Positions 26,263 through 36,017 of a DNA stretch of 64,000 nt are shown piece after piece (the first letter of the stretch is position 1; every line of letters starts with the position of its first letter). Source of the stretch: Thiovibrio frasassiensis (GTDB lineage: Bacteria > Desulfobacterota > Desulfobulbia > Desulfobulbales > Desulfurivibrionaceae); assembly GCF_029607905.1 (NCBI RefSeq), contig NZ_JAPHEH010000001.1:277530-341529 (forward strand), read 5' to 3'. Under the pieces are notes generated by a model. That model saw only the letters and a program-made list of their open reading frames with translations. It searched no databases and was not told where the DNA came from. The position numbers and the translations under genes were made by a program.

Positions 26263-26704
26263 GCTGGCACCTCAGTCCTTGAATTAATAACGCGAAAACA
26301 TTGTGCATTTGCCAACATCAACGTCAACGCGGCACATTAGCTTTGCATGCCGCAGAGTAACTACACCTCATTTTTTTTAGCATTTTCTACTCCATATTTT
26401 GCCCCATCGAACACATCAAAAAGAAGCAGATTCCCCACTTAATATACTTTTGCAATTGTCCAGGGCAAGTTTTTCAGAATATAGTTATACATGTCGGTAT
26501 TGTATAAAAATACTTGATACAACATCAGTAAAACATGCAGGCTGTCGAGATAAAATACCCTTTGGCTGCAAACAAGGGCAACGTGGCCCAAAATGAACAC
26601 CTAAAGTGCTATTCGCTCGATATCGTCTTAGACAGACGGACAGATGGCCCACTGCCTTGCTGATCGGCCAATAAATTCGTCAGGGCCGATTAACACACCA
26701 GCAA
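26263..26704. other. AT-rich intergenic region before the glycan set
   Basis: About 440 bp between the divergent glycan set and the 3' end of the broken tatC. It is AT-rich and holds no convincing gene; a 65-codon frame at 26399-26596 lacks a ribosome site and homology. An ATCGGCC/GGCCGAT hairpin (26663-26690) lies 15 bp past the tatC stop and could end that transcript, though without a T-run. The glycan-set promoter must lie in the left half, but no clear -35/-10 pair stands out. Confidence 0.5.
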
Positions 26705-27474
26705 TTACTCTGCCGCATCCCCAACTTTTTCGGTTTCATCAAACCCAGCCAACCTCTTTCTCCCCAACAACCAAACGGCAACAATACTCACCTCATAAAG
26801 CACAATGAGGGGAAATGCCATGAGGCACTGGTTGATCACGTCCGGGGTGGGGGTGAGGATGGCGGCGATGACAAAGGAAAGCAGGATGGCGTACTTCCGG
26901 TGCTTATTCAGAAAAGCGGCGCTCACTATGCCCATTTTGGCAAGGAGCACCATGAAGATGGGCAGCTCGAAGATCACGCCAAAGGCGATGAGCAGACGCA
27001 GGCAGAGGGAAAAGTATTCCTTGACCGTGGGCATGGGGCTGAGAAAATCGTTGGAGTAACCAAGGAGAAACTTGAAGGCCGGAGGAAAGACGACGAAATA
27101 GCCGAAGGCCGCCCCGCCAAAGAAGAAGAGGGAGGAGAGGACGGTGAAGGGCAGCATCACCCGCTTTTCATGCTGATACAAGCCAGGGGCAACGAAGCGC
27201 CAGAGTTGATAAAAGATCACCGGGCTGGCAAGAAGAAGACCCGAAACCAGGGAAAGCTTCAGATAAAAAAAAACCCTTCCTGGTACGAGGTGAAGATCAG
27301 GCTGGAGCCTGCAGGCATCACATCGCAGAGGGGCTTGAACAGCAACTGGCCAAGCTCTTTGCTGTAAGAGTAAGACAGGGCAAAACCCGCCACCGTGGCG
27401 AGCAGCGAATAGATCAGGCACTTGCGCAACTCGGTGAGATGTTCGGTGAGCGCCTGCTTTTGAAAATCATCCAT
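26705..27474 (-). pseudogene. tatC: tatC copy 1, interrupted by a frameshift in a nine-T run
   Basis: TatC is the core twin-arginine translocase subunit with six membrane helices. Reading from ATG 27474, the first 70 residues (ALTEHLTELRKCLIYSLLATVAGF ... LIFTSYQEGFFF) are TatC but then hit a stop at 27259. The rest (FYLKLSLVSGLLLASPVIFYQLWRFVAPGLYQHEKR ... LTPTPDVINQCLMAFPLIVLYEVSI) continues in another frame to 26705. The switch is at a run of nine T on the coding strand (27265-27273); one extra T restores an intact protein of about 255 residues. Possible causes are an assembly error, a true mutation, or slippage at the run. An intact second tatC lies at 51325-52056. Confidence 0.88.
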
Positions 27475-27530
27475 ACCCTGCCCCCAAACCCGTTTCGTTA
27501 TTTATCGCTTCGGTGTTTAAAAATGTAAAT

Positions 27531-27557
27531 CGTCATTCCCGCGAAGGCGGGAATCCA
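27531..27557 (+). repeat. Distant copy of the GTCATTCCCGC repeat
   Basis: CGTCATTCCCGCGAAGGCGG and following AATCCAA match the repeats at 3466-3896 except for one base in the loop and a changed end. It stands alone between tatC copy 1 and the gene at 27754. The rest of 27475-27753 shows no gene. Confidence 0.8.
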
Positions 27558-27753
27558 AGGGAATGGATGCCCGACGAAAGCCTTCGAGCATGACGTATTG
27601 AGTCCCCGGATCAAGAGAAGACAAACCCAGGCATACTACCCCTTCTCCCCCACACGGTCAAGAAAGAGGGCCGAGAAAAATCAGGCCCTTGCCTGCCGGC
27701 TTAGGCCGATTTGCAGAGAGCCCACAGGGCGGAGTGCCACCATCCGGAGGATA

Positions 27754-28458
27754 TCACTCCGGGTCCTTTGCTGCGGCGCTCAAAGCATCCTTGATCTGCA
27801 TGCTCAATTTCCACAGCGGGGTTATCTTGCGGATCCGTTTCGGCGGCAGGATGTCCCACAAAATCTTCCGCTCCGCCTGGCTGTCTGCATTCTGCAAAGC
27901 AACCCCCTCGGCAGTGACAAAGCCGTTGAGGCGGATATCCCAAGCCCCATGCTCGATTTCCTGCGCAAGCATCTGCGCCGGCTCCCCCAAGGCATACGCC
28001 TCGGCTCCGGGGGCGAGTGCACGCAGTTCCGCGAGGATGGCAACCGCAAGGTCGAAAAACCCCTTGCCCTCGCCGACAAAATATCCAGCCGGATCCACGG
28101 CCAGACAATCGGTGAGCAGCAGGCCGACGGGCTGCCGGCAAAGTTCCTCCACTGCAACCTTGCGGCCATACTGGACAAGACCATTATAGCCCACGGCATA
28201 GACCAGGTCCTTAAAGGGTATCGCATAGGGGGCCAGGAGGTAAAACCCCTCCTTCAAGCCAGGGGCCGGGACCAACAGCTCCTTGCCATCGATCAAGGCG
28301 TTGATCCGGACCTGCTGCAATCGCGCCGTGGGTCCAACAAAAACCCTCTTCGCCTCCCGATATTTCTCAAGACGCCGGACCAACTCCGCAACTTTACCGG
28401 AGGATTTCCCCTCCGGAGCATCCAGAAAATCCGCCCGCACTTCTTCTTTGCTCATCAT
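27754..28458 (-). CDS. 5-formyltetrahydrofolate cyclo-ligase-family protein
   Basis: 234 residues, related to MTHFS, which converts 5-formyl-THF to methenyl-THF using ATP. Visible are a basic N-terminal RRLEKYREAKRVFVGP region, a PAPGLKEGFYLL segment and the family glycine loop GEGKGFFDLAVAILAELRAL, where classic enzymes have GGGYYDR. The missing Tyr-Asp-Arg pattern is replaced by FFDLA, as in the divergent MTHFS-domain proteins, so enzymatic equivalence is uncertain. Starts with tandem ATGs at 28458 and 28455. Downstream of the carboxypeptidase gene and its terminator, so separately transcribed. Confidence 0.75.
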   Translation of the reverse strand: MMSKEEVRADFLDAPEGKSSGKVAELVRRLEKYREAKRVFVGPTARLQQVRINALIDGKELLVPAPGLKEGFYLLAPYAIPFKDLVYAVGYNGLVQYGRKVAVEELCRQPVGLLLTDCLAVDPAGYFVGEGKGFFDLAVAILAELRALAPGAEAYALGEPAQMLAQEIEHGAWDIRLNGFVTAEGVALQNADSQAERKILWDILPPKRIRKITPLWKLSMQIKDALSAAAKDPE

Positions 28459-28481
28459 AATTCCACACTCTTGCCTGGAAC

Positions 28482-28512
28482 AAAAAAAGCCGACAGGTGG
28501 ATTCCTGTCGGC
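28482..28512 (-). terminator. Intrinsic terminator of the D,D-carboxypeptidase gene
   Basis: A perfect 9-bp stem (GCCGACAGG/CCTGTCGGC) with a six-base loop, followed on the minus strand by seven T (28482-28488). It lies 26 bp past the stop of the gene at 28538. Confidence 0.93.
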
Positions 28513-28537
28513 CTTGGTTCTGTTCTGGGAGTCGTTG

Positions 28538-29731
28538 TTACATTTTTATTTTTTTCTTTTGCCCGGTCAGGGTCAACATGGCGTAATCAACACGTTCTTT
28601 GCCCTGATCCTTCTGCTTGATCAGCGACACCCGCGTCCCAGCGGGAGCATTCTCGTGATCAAGGGAGGCCATTTCCTGCTTGGCAAAACCGTGCTCAACC
28701 AGGGTGGCGATATCATCCCACATGGAGGCGCTGCCAAGCAAGGAAACGATAATCGCCTGACCGTCCCGCTGAAATTTACCGACATAGGTTTTCCCGGCAG
28801 CCACGGTATAGCCGGTTTTCCCCCCGACCGCGCCATCCACAGTCCACAACGCCTTGTTATGGCTCCGCAACACCTTACCGTCGCTGGTGTGCACCTTGAC
28901 GGTGGACATGCGCTCGGCAAACTCGGGGTTGCGCATGGCCCGGTTGAATACCGTGGCCAAATCACGGGCTGTGGTCTGCTGTCCGGGACGGGTAAGACCA
29001 TTGGCACTTTTACAGATAGTATTCTGCGCGCCAAGGGCCTCGGCCTTTTTGGTCATCAATTGGGCAAAGGCCTGCTCGGAACCGGCAACCTTTTCCGCCA
29101 ACGCCACACTGGCATCATTTGCCGAAGCAAGCAAGACGGCGTTAATCAAATCAGTGGCCTGATAGGAAGCGCCCTTTTTCAGATACACCTTGGACGCCGG
29201 CATGTTTGCGGCATAGGCGCTGGTACGCACCATCTCTTGGTTGTCCAGACTTTCAACGGCAATGAGTCCGGTGAGAACTTTAATGGTACTGGCCGGCTGC
29301 CCGGGACGGTCTGCACTGCGGTCATACAAAACCTTGCCGGTTTTGGCATCCATGACAAACGCGCTCCGACAGGTAAGTTTGCCTTGTAACTCCGTGGAAC
29401 CCTCACCGGCGGAGTTCTGCGGTTCAGCCACTTGACGCACCAATTCCTGCTTGTGCGGAACCTGTACCTGCTTACGCTGCTCCAGTTCTTGCGTGTATCC
29501 CTTCACCTGCCGTTTCAACTCTTGCATGGAAGGACGCGCTGCTACGCGAGCGGTTTTTTTCTGTTTTTTCTTTGCACGCGCCTTCGCCGGCGCAACCTTG
29601 TGCGATGTGCGCAAAGAGACCGTCTTTCCTTTCTTGACATTTTCTACATTTTTTTGCGCACCTGCCGGAGAAGCCAGCAGGAAAACAAACACGACAAGAG
29701 AGAGAAATAATCGGTAAGAAAAAGAAGCCAT
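28538..29731 (-). CDS. D-alanyl-D-alanine carboxypeptidase (S11 family)
   Basis: 397 residues, exported (signal peptide MASFSYRLFLSLVVFVFLLASPAGA, cleavage near 25). The penicillin-binding active site is complete: STIK (148-151), SAN (203-205) and KTG (305-307). It trims the terminal D-Ala from peptidoglycan stem peptides in the periplasm, as DacA/DacF-type enzymes do. A Lys/Arg/Ala-rich linker (about 30-100) with a predicted coiled coil (MQELKRQVKGYTQELEQRKQ) separates the signal from the catalytic domain, which is unusual and may bind the wall or a partner. There is no C-terminal amphipathic anchor helix of the DacA kind. Confidence 0.93.
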   Translation of the reverse strand: MASFSYRLFLSLVVFVFLLASPAGAQKNVENVKKGKTVSLRTSHKVAPAKARAKKKQKKTARVAARPSMQELKRQVKGYTQELEQRKQVQVPHKQELVRQVAEPQNSAGEGSTELQGKLTCRSAFVMDAKTGKVLYDRSADRPGQPASTIKVLTGLIAVESLDNQEMVRTSAYAANMPASKVYLKKGASYQATDLINAVLLASANDASVALAEKVAGSEQAFAQLMTKKAEALGAQNTICKSANGLTRPGQQTTARDLATVFNRAMRNPEFAERMSTVKVHTSDGKVLRSHNKALWTVDGAVGGKTGYTVAAGKTYVGKFQRDGQAIIVSLLGSASMWDDIATLVEHGFAKQEMASLDHENAPAGTRVSLIKQKDQGKERVDYAMLTLTGQKKKIKM

Positions 29732-30277
29732 AATCTATCCACATTCCGGCAAAAAAGTTATTTCAGAAAAAGCTCTATTATTTCAAAACACTACATCTAT
29801 ATTTAGCTATAATTTATACACACCAGCAAAATCAAGTTTTTTTTGAGGTTATTACCCCATCTCATTGATTTATTGTTTTTACAATCAATCAAAAGAGCAT
29901 GAGCACCCTCCGGAAAGTACAATGCACCATACCAGATAGACGCGGAACATAACCCAAAAAAACTCATAAACCAGCAGCTCAACGCTCTTTTTACATTTAT
30001 TATCGGGCGTTACCGCCTTTTCAATAAAAAAAACTCCGCAAAAATCCACCGGGAGATCGGTAACCTCATCTCCATCGAGCCCATGCCGCAGCTTCAACTT
30101 CTCTGAGGAAAGACATGACCCGGCAAAACAGTGGCTCAGAAAAAATCTCGGCCCGAAATGCAGGGCAGACAACAGCACCCAACACCATTATTTTGCCAAT
30201 CTTCTTGGAAAATTTTTCGAGGGGCGCCAGCACCTTCCGTCCAAGAGCAAATCGCCATTTGTCGAACAGGCTACCAC
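29732..30277. other. Long intergenic region upstream of the carboxypeptidase gene
   Basis: The right half of an 839-bp gap is treated separately as a candidate RNA. Here 29740-29900 is strongly AT-rich, as expected for a promoter region. A 97-codon minus-strand frame at 29885-30178 (Cys/Phe-rich, no ribosome site) looks fortuitous. Nothing else can be supported. Confidence 0.5.
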
Positions 30278-30560
30278 CTTCCAGCGACGCATCTGGGATG
30301 CGTATTGCTGAAATCCCTAGGGGGAAACAACAACCTACGGAGAATAGGCCAAAGAACTGGACCCCCCTGGGGCTGCCCGGGTAGTGGGACAGGCTTGCAA
30401 CGCCAATCCCCTAGCCCTTATCGTGCCATGCCATCGGGGTGGTAGGGACTTCCGGACTGGGAGGGTTTGCCGGAGGGGAAACCATAAAGAAGAGGGTGCT
30501 CCTCCTGGAGCAGAAGACCATACTGCGAACATAAAGGGGGGATCAAGACCGAGCTTTTCT
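30278..30560 (+). ncRNA. Candidate structured, GGA-rich regulatory RNA (unclassified)
   Basis: A non-coding, purine-rich stretch with many local hairpins on the plus strand: ACGCATC/GATGCGT (about 30284-30300), CCTA-CGGAGAA-TAGG, GGTTT/AAACC, and TGCTCC-TCCT-GGAGCA near 30500-30516. CTAGGGG (about 30318) can pair with CCCCTAG (about 30408). About a dozen GGA triplets occur in 270 nt, some in loops, as in CsrB/RsmZ-type RNAs that titrate CsrA. No rho-independent terminator or promoter stands out, and it does not match tmRNA, SRP RNA or RNase P signatures that I know. Strand and limits are uncertain. Confidence 0.3.
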
Positions 30561-30570
30561 CACACAAGCC

Positions 30571-31623
<1,053 letters not shown>

Positions 31624-31665
31624 TCACTCAAAAAAACAACGCTCTTTTTCATGTATCTGTCTATT

Positions 31666-32124
31666 CTAGGCATGTGTGCCGACAACCCAGAGAACCCCGA
31701 ATTCGGTGTTAAACATATACAGGCCGGTCTCGCCGAGCAGGATTTCCGGGGAAAATTCGGCCAGCACCCGGGCTTGCGGGATAGCCAGCGCGGCCTTACC
31801 GCCAGGGTCCAACTCACCCAGCAAGCTGCCGATGGCCATGTTCGCCGTTTCCGCCGCCGTATCCTTGACCTGCCCTTCCTGCACGCCATCCTCGTCAACC
31901 CCGAGGAAATTCACCGTGATGTTCTTGCCAAGCTCCCAGGGAAAATAAAACAAAAAGCTCCCATTGCAACCACCGCTATAGCTGATTGTGGCCTCAATAA
32001 ACCGGCCATGGCCAAGGTCTTCCTTTCCCGGCACCTCTTCAAGCGGCTCCAGGAAGGTGAAAAACATGGTCTCAAAGACCTCTGAAAAAGTTTTAAATAT
32101 GATCCGCCGCAAATCCTGATCCAT
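31666..32124 (-). CDS. CheX-like chemotaxis phosphatase-family protein
   Basis: 152 residues from ATG 32124, chosen because GGGGAGG lies 9 nt upstream; an ATG at 32133 would abut the ribosome site. Matches the CheX/CheC-like fold: FSEVFETMFFTFLEP, ATISYSGGCNGSFLFYFP, and the helix DTAAETANMAIGSLLGEL, which corresponds to the E-x2-N phosphatase motif (here ETAN). These proteins dephosphorylate CheY-P. It directly follows cheY in the operon, which fits that role. Confidence 0.82.
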   Translation of the reverse strand: MDQDLRRIIFKTFSEVFETMFFTFLEPLEEVPGKEDLGHGRFIEATISYSGGCNGSFLFYFPWELGKNITVNFLGVDEDGVQEGQVKDTAAETANMAIGSLLGELDPGGKAALAIPQARVLAEFSPEILLGETGLYMFNTEFGVLWVVGTHA

Positions 32125-32248
32125 GCCTGCCATCCTCCCCAGCCATTTTCCCAATCCTCAAGCAACCCAACCCTTGGCCACAGTTGCAACCCTGGATCAC
32201 AATCATCCAGAGATTCCTCTTCTTCTTGTTATTACGGGAATGGTGTTT

Positions 32249-32686
32249 CTAAAAATCACTTTCCTCGGCAGGCTCTTCGCCAGGCTTCTCTTCAAGCCTG
32301 TGTGCATAGGCCTTTTCCAGCACCTCGTAGAGGATCGCTTTGATGGTCTCGGGCTGAAACGGTTTTTTCACGTACCCCGCAACCCCATACTTTTGCGCCT
32401 CTTCCCTCCGAGCATCGCTGGCCTCGGTGGTAATAAAGATCAAGGGAATCTTTCTCAGTTCCTCATCCTCACTGACCTTTTTCAAGAGTTCCATTCCGCC
32501 CATTTCCGGCATGTTGATGTCTGACAAAATAACATCAATCCAGGTTTCAGCCAGAATAGCCAAGGCCTCTTTCCCGTTACATGCGTCATGAAACTCCCCG
32601 ACAGGCACCCCGGACATGCTCACGGTTTTCTTGATTACGGCCCGCATGGTTTCAGAGTCATCTGCCACCAAAATATTGAAAGCCAT
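32249..32686 (-). CDS. cheY: CheY-type single-domain response regulator
   Basis: 145 residues; the receiver domain is residues 1-122 with acidic pocket Asp9/Asp10, phospho-acceptor Asp56 (VILSDINMPEMGG), Thr86/87 and Lys108 (KKPF). The last 23 residues (RLEEKPGEEPAEESDF) are an acidic tail not present in classical CheY. In this che operon the partner kinase is CheA and the phosphatase probably the adjacent CheX-like protein. GGGAG precedes the ATG. Confidence 0.92.
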   Translation of the reverse strand: MAFNILVADDSETMRAVIKKTVSMSGVPVGEFHDACNGKEALAILAETWIDVILSDINMPEMGGMELLKKVSEDEELRKIPLIFITTEASDARREEAQKYGVAGYVKKPFQPETIKAILYEVLEKAYAHRLEEKPGEEPAEESDF

Positions 32687-32831
32687 CGCCTTCTCTCCCG
32701 CCTCCTTAAGTTATTCCATCTTGGCCATGCGCCGCCTTCTGCGCTGTCCTGACCCGCTGTATTTCCTGGGGATAACCGTACCCCTGCTCAACCGTTGTCC
32801 AAAAATTACTGAGCAAACAACATATCGTGTT

Positions 32832-32893
32832 CGGCATAAGGAGCCGTATCGCAATAATCAAAAGAGCACAGGATCGTTTTAAACGGCTCCTAA
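32832..32893. repeat. 62-bp hairpin repeat, copy 1
   Basis: Starts CGGCATAAGGAGCCGT and ends ACGGCTCCTAA, so its ends form a 9-bp inverted repeat (AGGAGCCGT/ACGGCTCCT). A copy with one mismatch lies 104 bp away. In the cheY-HDOD intergenic region. Confidence 0.85.
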
Positions 32894-32935
32894 GCCGTCG
32901 TCAAAAAACAATTTGTGAAATTGTGACCCAGAAAA

Positions 32936-32997
32936 CGGCATAAGGAGCCGTATCGCAGTAATCAAAAGAGCACAGGATCGTTTTAAACGGCTCCTAA
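32936..32997. repeat. 62-bp hairpin repeat, copy 2, overlapping the HDOD gene stop
   Basis: One base different from copy 1 (32832-32893). Its right end contains the stop codon of the HDOD gene (32994-32996), so copy 1 looks like a duplication of the gene end plus downstream DNA, with a 104-bp period. In mRNA both would form hairpins between HDOD and cheY. Confidence 0.85.
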
Positions 32998-33839
32998 ATA
33001 TGAAAAAGTTCCTGCGCCCGGTCGAGCTCCATGAGAAGATTGGCCATACACAGTTCCAGATGCATTGAGGTAATGCCAAATCTTTTCAACCCCCCCCCCT
33101 GCATTTTCACGGACAATCCATCCGCGCCAACCCCGATCCCCATGCTGATCACCAAGGCATTGGCCAAAGCGACAATGGCGGTAAGGGGATCTTTTTCCAG
33201 GGCATCCGGATCATGGTGCTGCAAAACAGCCAGCTCTATCTCCTTGGGAAAATCCCACTGGCTCATAATCATCCCGCCGAGTTCGGCATGGGATGCGCCC
33301 AACAGCTCCTTCTCCGCCTCGACAAAGGAACAGTTGTCCTGGACCACCTTCATCATGATCTTTTTAAAATCATCGGCGACAAAACTGCTTAAAAAGCGTT
33401 TGCCGATGTCATGCAGGAGCCCGGCGGTATAAGCGCTTCCCGATTCCACATCCTTGACATACTTGACCAGTTCCTTGGCCATTATGCCAACGGCAATGGA
33501 GTGCTTCCACAGCTCCCCCTGGTCCAGCTTGTAGCCTTCTCCGGCGGCGCCCTTATAAAAACGGGCACTGCTGCTGGTAATGATAATATCCTTGAGGGTA
33601 TCATTGCCCACAATAACCAGGGCCTCATCCAAGGAAGAAACCTTCCGGGAAAGGCCAAAATACGCGGCATTACAGATCTTCAACACATTGGCCGTAATCA
33701 CCTGATCGTATTGAATGACCTCGGCCAGAGCAGCGGCACTCACCTCCGGGTCGTTCAACATCTCCGAAACCCGTTGGGCCACCTTGGGAAAGGGGGGAAC
33801 ATGCTTGACCAAGGAAAGGATCTCATCCAAACGGCTCAT
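32994..33839 (-). CDS. HDOD-domain protein in the chemotaxis operon
   Basis: 281 residues matching the HDOD (HD-related output domain, PF08668) family: residues about 8-205 with PPFPKVAQRVSEMLNDPEVSAAALAEVIQYDQVITANVLKICNAAYFG, TLKDIIITSS, ELWKHSIAVGIMAKEL, GLLHDIGKRFLSSF and LGASHAELGGMIMSQWDFP. HDIGK retains the HD pair, but the full HD-GYP set is missing, so it is probably a signalling or scaffold domain rather than a c-di-GMP phosphodiesterase. The start overlaps the cheD stop (ATGA), tying it to adaptation genes. Confidence 0.92.
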   Translation of the reverse strand: MSRLDEILSLVKHVPPFPKVAQRVSEMLNDPEVSAAALAEVIQYDQVITANVLKICNAAYFGLSRKVSSLDEALVIVGNDTLKDIIITSSSARFYKGAAGEGYKLDQGELWKHSIAVGIMAKELVKYVKDVESGSAYTAGLLHDIGKRFLSSFVADDFKKIMMKVVQDNCSFVEAEKELLGASHAELGGMIMSQWDFPKEIELAVLQHHDPDALEKDPLTAIVALANALVISMGIGVGADGLSVKMQGGGLKRFGITSMHLELCMANLLMELDRAQELFHI

Positions 33840-34315
33840 AACTCAAACTCCCCTCTTCCAGAAACCTTCAAGTGGGTTACCCCGGTGCCAATTTCCAAAC
33901 TCACGGTACGGTTGCCTGTTCCCCCGACATCTTCCTTGGCCAGCATAATCTGGTTTTTCCAAAACATTTTCCGCACAACAGCCTGGTTTCGCTTGCCGAT
34001 ATTAAAGATCCCGGCACTGTCCATGATTTGCGAGCCGCCAACCACCTTGACGATCAACCGATTTTTCAGGGCTCCGAACTTGTACGTCTCCTTAAACAAC
34101 CGGGGGATCCCGGTATCCGCAAACATGAAGGGCTTGGCCTCGGCCTTATCCTTATCAAGGGAAGAATCCGGCAGCATATAATGCAGCATTCCCCCAACCT
34201 TGGCCACCGGATCCCAGATCACCACCCCAATACAGGAACCGAGAGAATAGGTGATCAGAACATCATCCGGCTTATTGCTGACCTTCATGTCTGAAATACC
34301 AACGATTATCTTCAT
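33836..34315 (-). CDS. cheD: Chemoreceptor glutamine deamidase CheD
   Basis: 159 residues. Deamidates Gln residues of receptors to Glu and interacts with CheC/CheX-type phosphatases. The catalytic Cys28 (YSLGSCIGV) and His45 (GGMLHYMLPDS) are in place; KVVGGSQIM and NIGKRNQ are further family motifs. AGGGAG is just upstream of the ATG. It lies between cheR and the HDOD gene, overlapping the latter. Confidence 0.96.
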   Translation of the reverse strand: MKIIVGISDMKVSNKPDDVLITYSLGSCIGVVIWDPVAKVGGMLHYMLPDSSLDKDKAEAKPFMFADTGIPRLFKETYKFGALKNRLIVKVVGGSQIMDSAGIFNIGKRNQAVVRKMFWKNQIMLAKEDVGGTGNRTVSLEIGTGVTHLKVSGRGEFEL

Positions 34316-34370
34316 GCGCTCCCTGTCTCGTAACCGTCATTGCCTCGGGACCTTGCCCAAGGCAACAGCC

Positions 34371-35231
34371 TCATCGTTTCATATATGCGGTCGCATCAAC
34401 CTGGGTAAAGCTGTGTTTCAACCCGCTGATGCTCTCGGAGTGACCGATAAAAAGATAGCCCCCAGGGGTAAGAGCGTCATGAAATTTGCTCACCAGTTCC
34501 TGCTGGGTTTCCCGGTTGAAATAGATCATGACGTTTCGGCAAAAAATAACATCAATGGCCGCGCGCCAGGGAAAATCGCCCATAAGATTGAAACGGTCAA
34601 ACTGCACCACCCGCCTCAGCTCGTCCTTCACCTTGACATAGCCATCGGAGCTGCCCACCCCTTTCTGAAAATATTTTTTCAAGAAAGGCTTGGGCACCTT
34701 GGCAACCCGTTCCTCGGCATACACTCCCCTCTTCGCTTGTGCCAAAACGCGAGTGGAGATGTCCGTGGCCATGATCCGATAGCGCATGCCGGGATGTTGG
34801 CTGGCAAAATTCTCCACCACCATGGCCATGGTGTATGGTTCTTCCCCTGAGGAACTGGCAGAGGACCAGAGAAGAATCTCCTTGTTTTTTCCGCGCCCCT
34901 CCTTAACAAAAGCGGGTAAAACCGTGGAACTCAAGATTTCAAAATGGGAATTTTCTCTGAAAAAAGAGGTGAAATTAGTGGAGACATTATCGATGAGATG
35001 AACAAGCTCTTCCCCGGACCTGTCATGGATAACATACTCGTAGTATTCCTTAAACGACTCAATCCCGGTGGCCCGCAACCGCTTGCCCAGCCGGGCGTTC
35101 AGCAGTTCTTTTTTTTCCGGTTTCAAAAAGATCCCGGTTTTTTCATATACCAGATCGCTGAATTTCTGAAACAAGCCATCAGTCAGCTGCTGATAGCGCA
35201 TATTGCTTGGTCCGTCACTGTTCAATACCAC
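34371..35231 (-). CDS. cheR: Chemoreceptor methyltransferase CheR
   Basis: Methylates receptor glutamates with SAM; opposes CheB. 286 residues from GTG 35231, which has AGGGAG 7 nt upstream; an ATG at 35201 would shorten it by ten residues but has no ribosome site. The N-terminal helical CheR_N domain (FQKFSDLVYEKTGIFL, LGKRLRATGIESF) is followed by the SAM-binding domain (LLWSSASSSGEEPYTMAM, IMATDIS, DVIFCRNVMIYF, PGGYLFIGHSESI). No pentapeptide-binding insertion was noted. Confidence 0.96.
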   Translation of the reverse strand: MVLNSDGPSNMRYQQLTDGLFQKFSDLVYEKTGIFLKPEKKELLNARLGKRLRATGIESFKEYYEYVIHDRSGEELVHLIDNVSTNFTSFFRENSHFEILSSTVLPAFVKEGRGKNKEILLWSSASSSGEEPYTMAMVVENFASQHPGMRYRIMATDISTRVLAQAKRGVYAEERVAKVPKPFLKKYFQKGVGSSDGYVKVKDELRRVVQFDRFNLMGDFPWRAAIDVIFCRNVMIYFNRETQQELVSKFHDALTPGGYLFIGHSESISGLKHSFTQVDATAYMKR

Positions 35232-35409
35232 AAAGCCGCTCCCTTGTTATCCTTGCAGAAGATCCACTTCCATCCGCACATAGATACAACTCCATTTCGG
35301 CCTGTGATGCAGGCTTGCGGCCGGAAAAACAACCACAGCCAAACCTACGCTTTCATTCCCCACAGAGCACTGCGCGCAACTCCTGAAAATCTCGGATGCC
35401 CCGTTTATC

Positions 35410-35913
35410 TTACTCGGAGGCAAGCTGCTGCAAAAGCCCTTCGCCAACGACCCTATCGACATCGAGCAGAATCTTGACCTCACCTTTCACTTTCGCCATC
35501 CCCAGGATATTCTCGGTCTCGGAGGAAGAGCCCAAGGAAGGCGGAGGCTCGATTTCCCCGGCGGCGATATTCAGGACTTCCGAAACCGAATCGACCACCA
35601 TGCCAACTTGCACCGGAGCCGTTTGCCCCTGCACCTCGACCACGATGATGCAGGTTCTTTCGTCATATTCCTTGTGTTTCATCGTGAACTTGAGCCGCAG
35701 GTCAAGAACGGGGATAACCTTGCCCCGCAGATTGATAACCCCCTTAATATACGCCGGGGTGTGCGGCACCGCCGTAATCTCCATGACCCCGATGATCTCC
35801 CGGACACTGAGGATTCCGACCCCGTAATCCTCGTTCCCCAAGGAAAAGGTGAGATACTTCCCTGCCAGTTCCGCTGCTGGGCCTAAATTCTGCGCTACGC
35901 TTGCCGCTTCCAT
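35410..35913 (-). CDS. cheW: Chemotaxis adaptor protein CheW
   Basis: Couples chemoreceptors to CheA. 167 residues from ATG 35913, preceded by AAAGGAGG. CheW core from about 28: KYLTFSLGNEDYGVGILSVREIIG, AYIKGVINLRGKVIPVLDLRLKF, MVVDSVSEVLNIAAGEI and VKILLDVDRVV. The NLRGKVIPV motif is intact. Between cheA and cheR. Confidence 0.96.
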   Translation of the reverse strand: MEAASVAQNLGPAAELAGKYLTFSLGNEDYGVGILSVREIIGVMEITAVPHTPAYIKGVINLRGKVIPVLDLRLKFTMKHKEYDERTCIIVVEVQGQTAPVQVGMVVDSVSEVLNIAAGEIEPPPSLGSSSETENILGMAKVKGEVKILLDVDRVVGEGLLQQLASE

Positions 35914-36017
35914 CAACATCCTCCTTTTGCCTGAAAGACCCACAGGACGAATTCCTCAGCCCCGGGGATGAAAACATTCCCCACAGTCCCGCAATGTTCC
36001 GTCTGTTATACGAAAAA

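Noticed and set aside
26399-26596. 65-codon plus-strand frame upstream of the glycan set
   Set aside because: No ribosome site and an unstructured sequence in AT-rich spacer.
29885-30178. 97-codon minus-strand frame in the gap after the carboxypeptidase
   Set aside because: Cys/Phe-rich, no ribosome site, no homology visible, in AT-rich intergenic DNA.
30278-30560. Identification of this region as tmRNA, RNase P RNA or SRP RNA
   Set aside because: No tRNA-like end, no GGAGGAAAGTCCGG-type core and no SRP Alu/GGAAGGAAGC motif on either strand.
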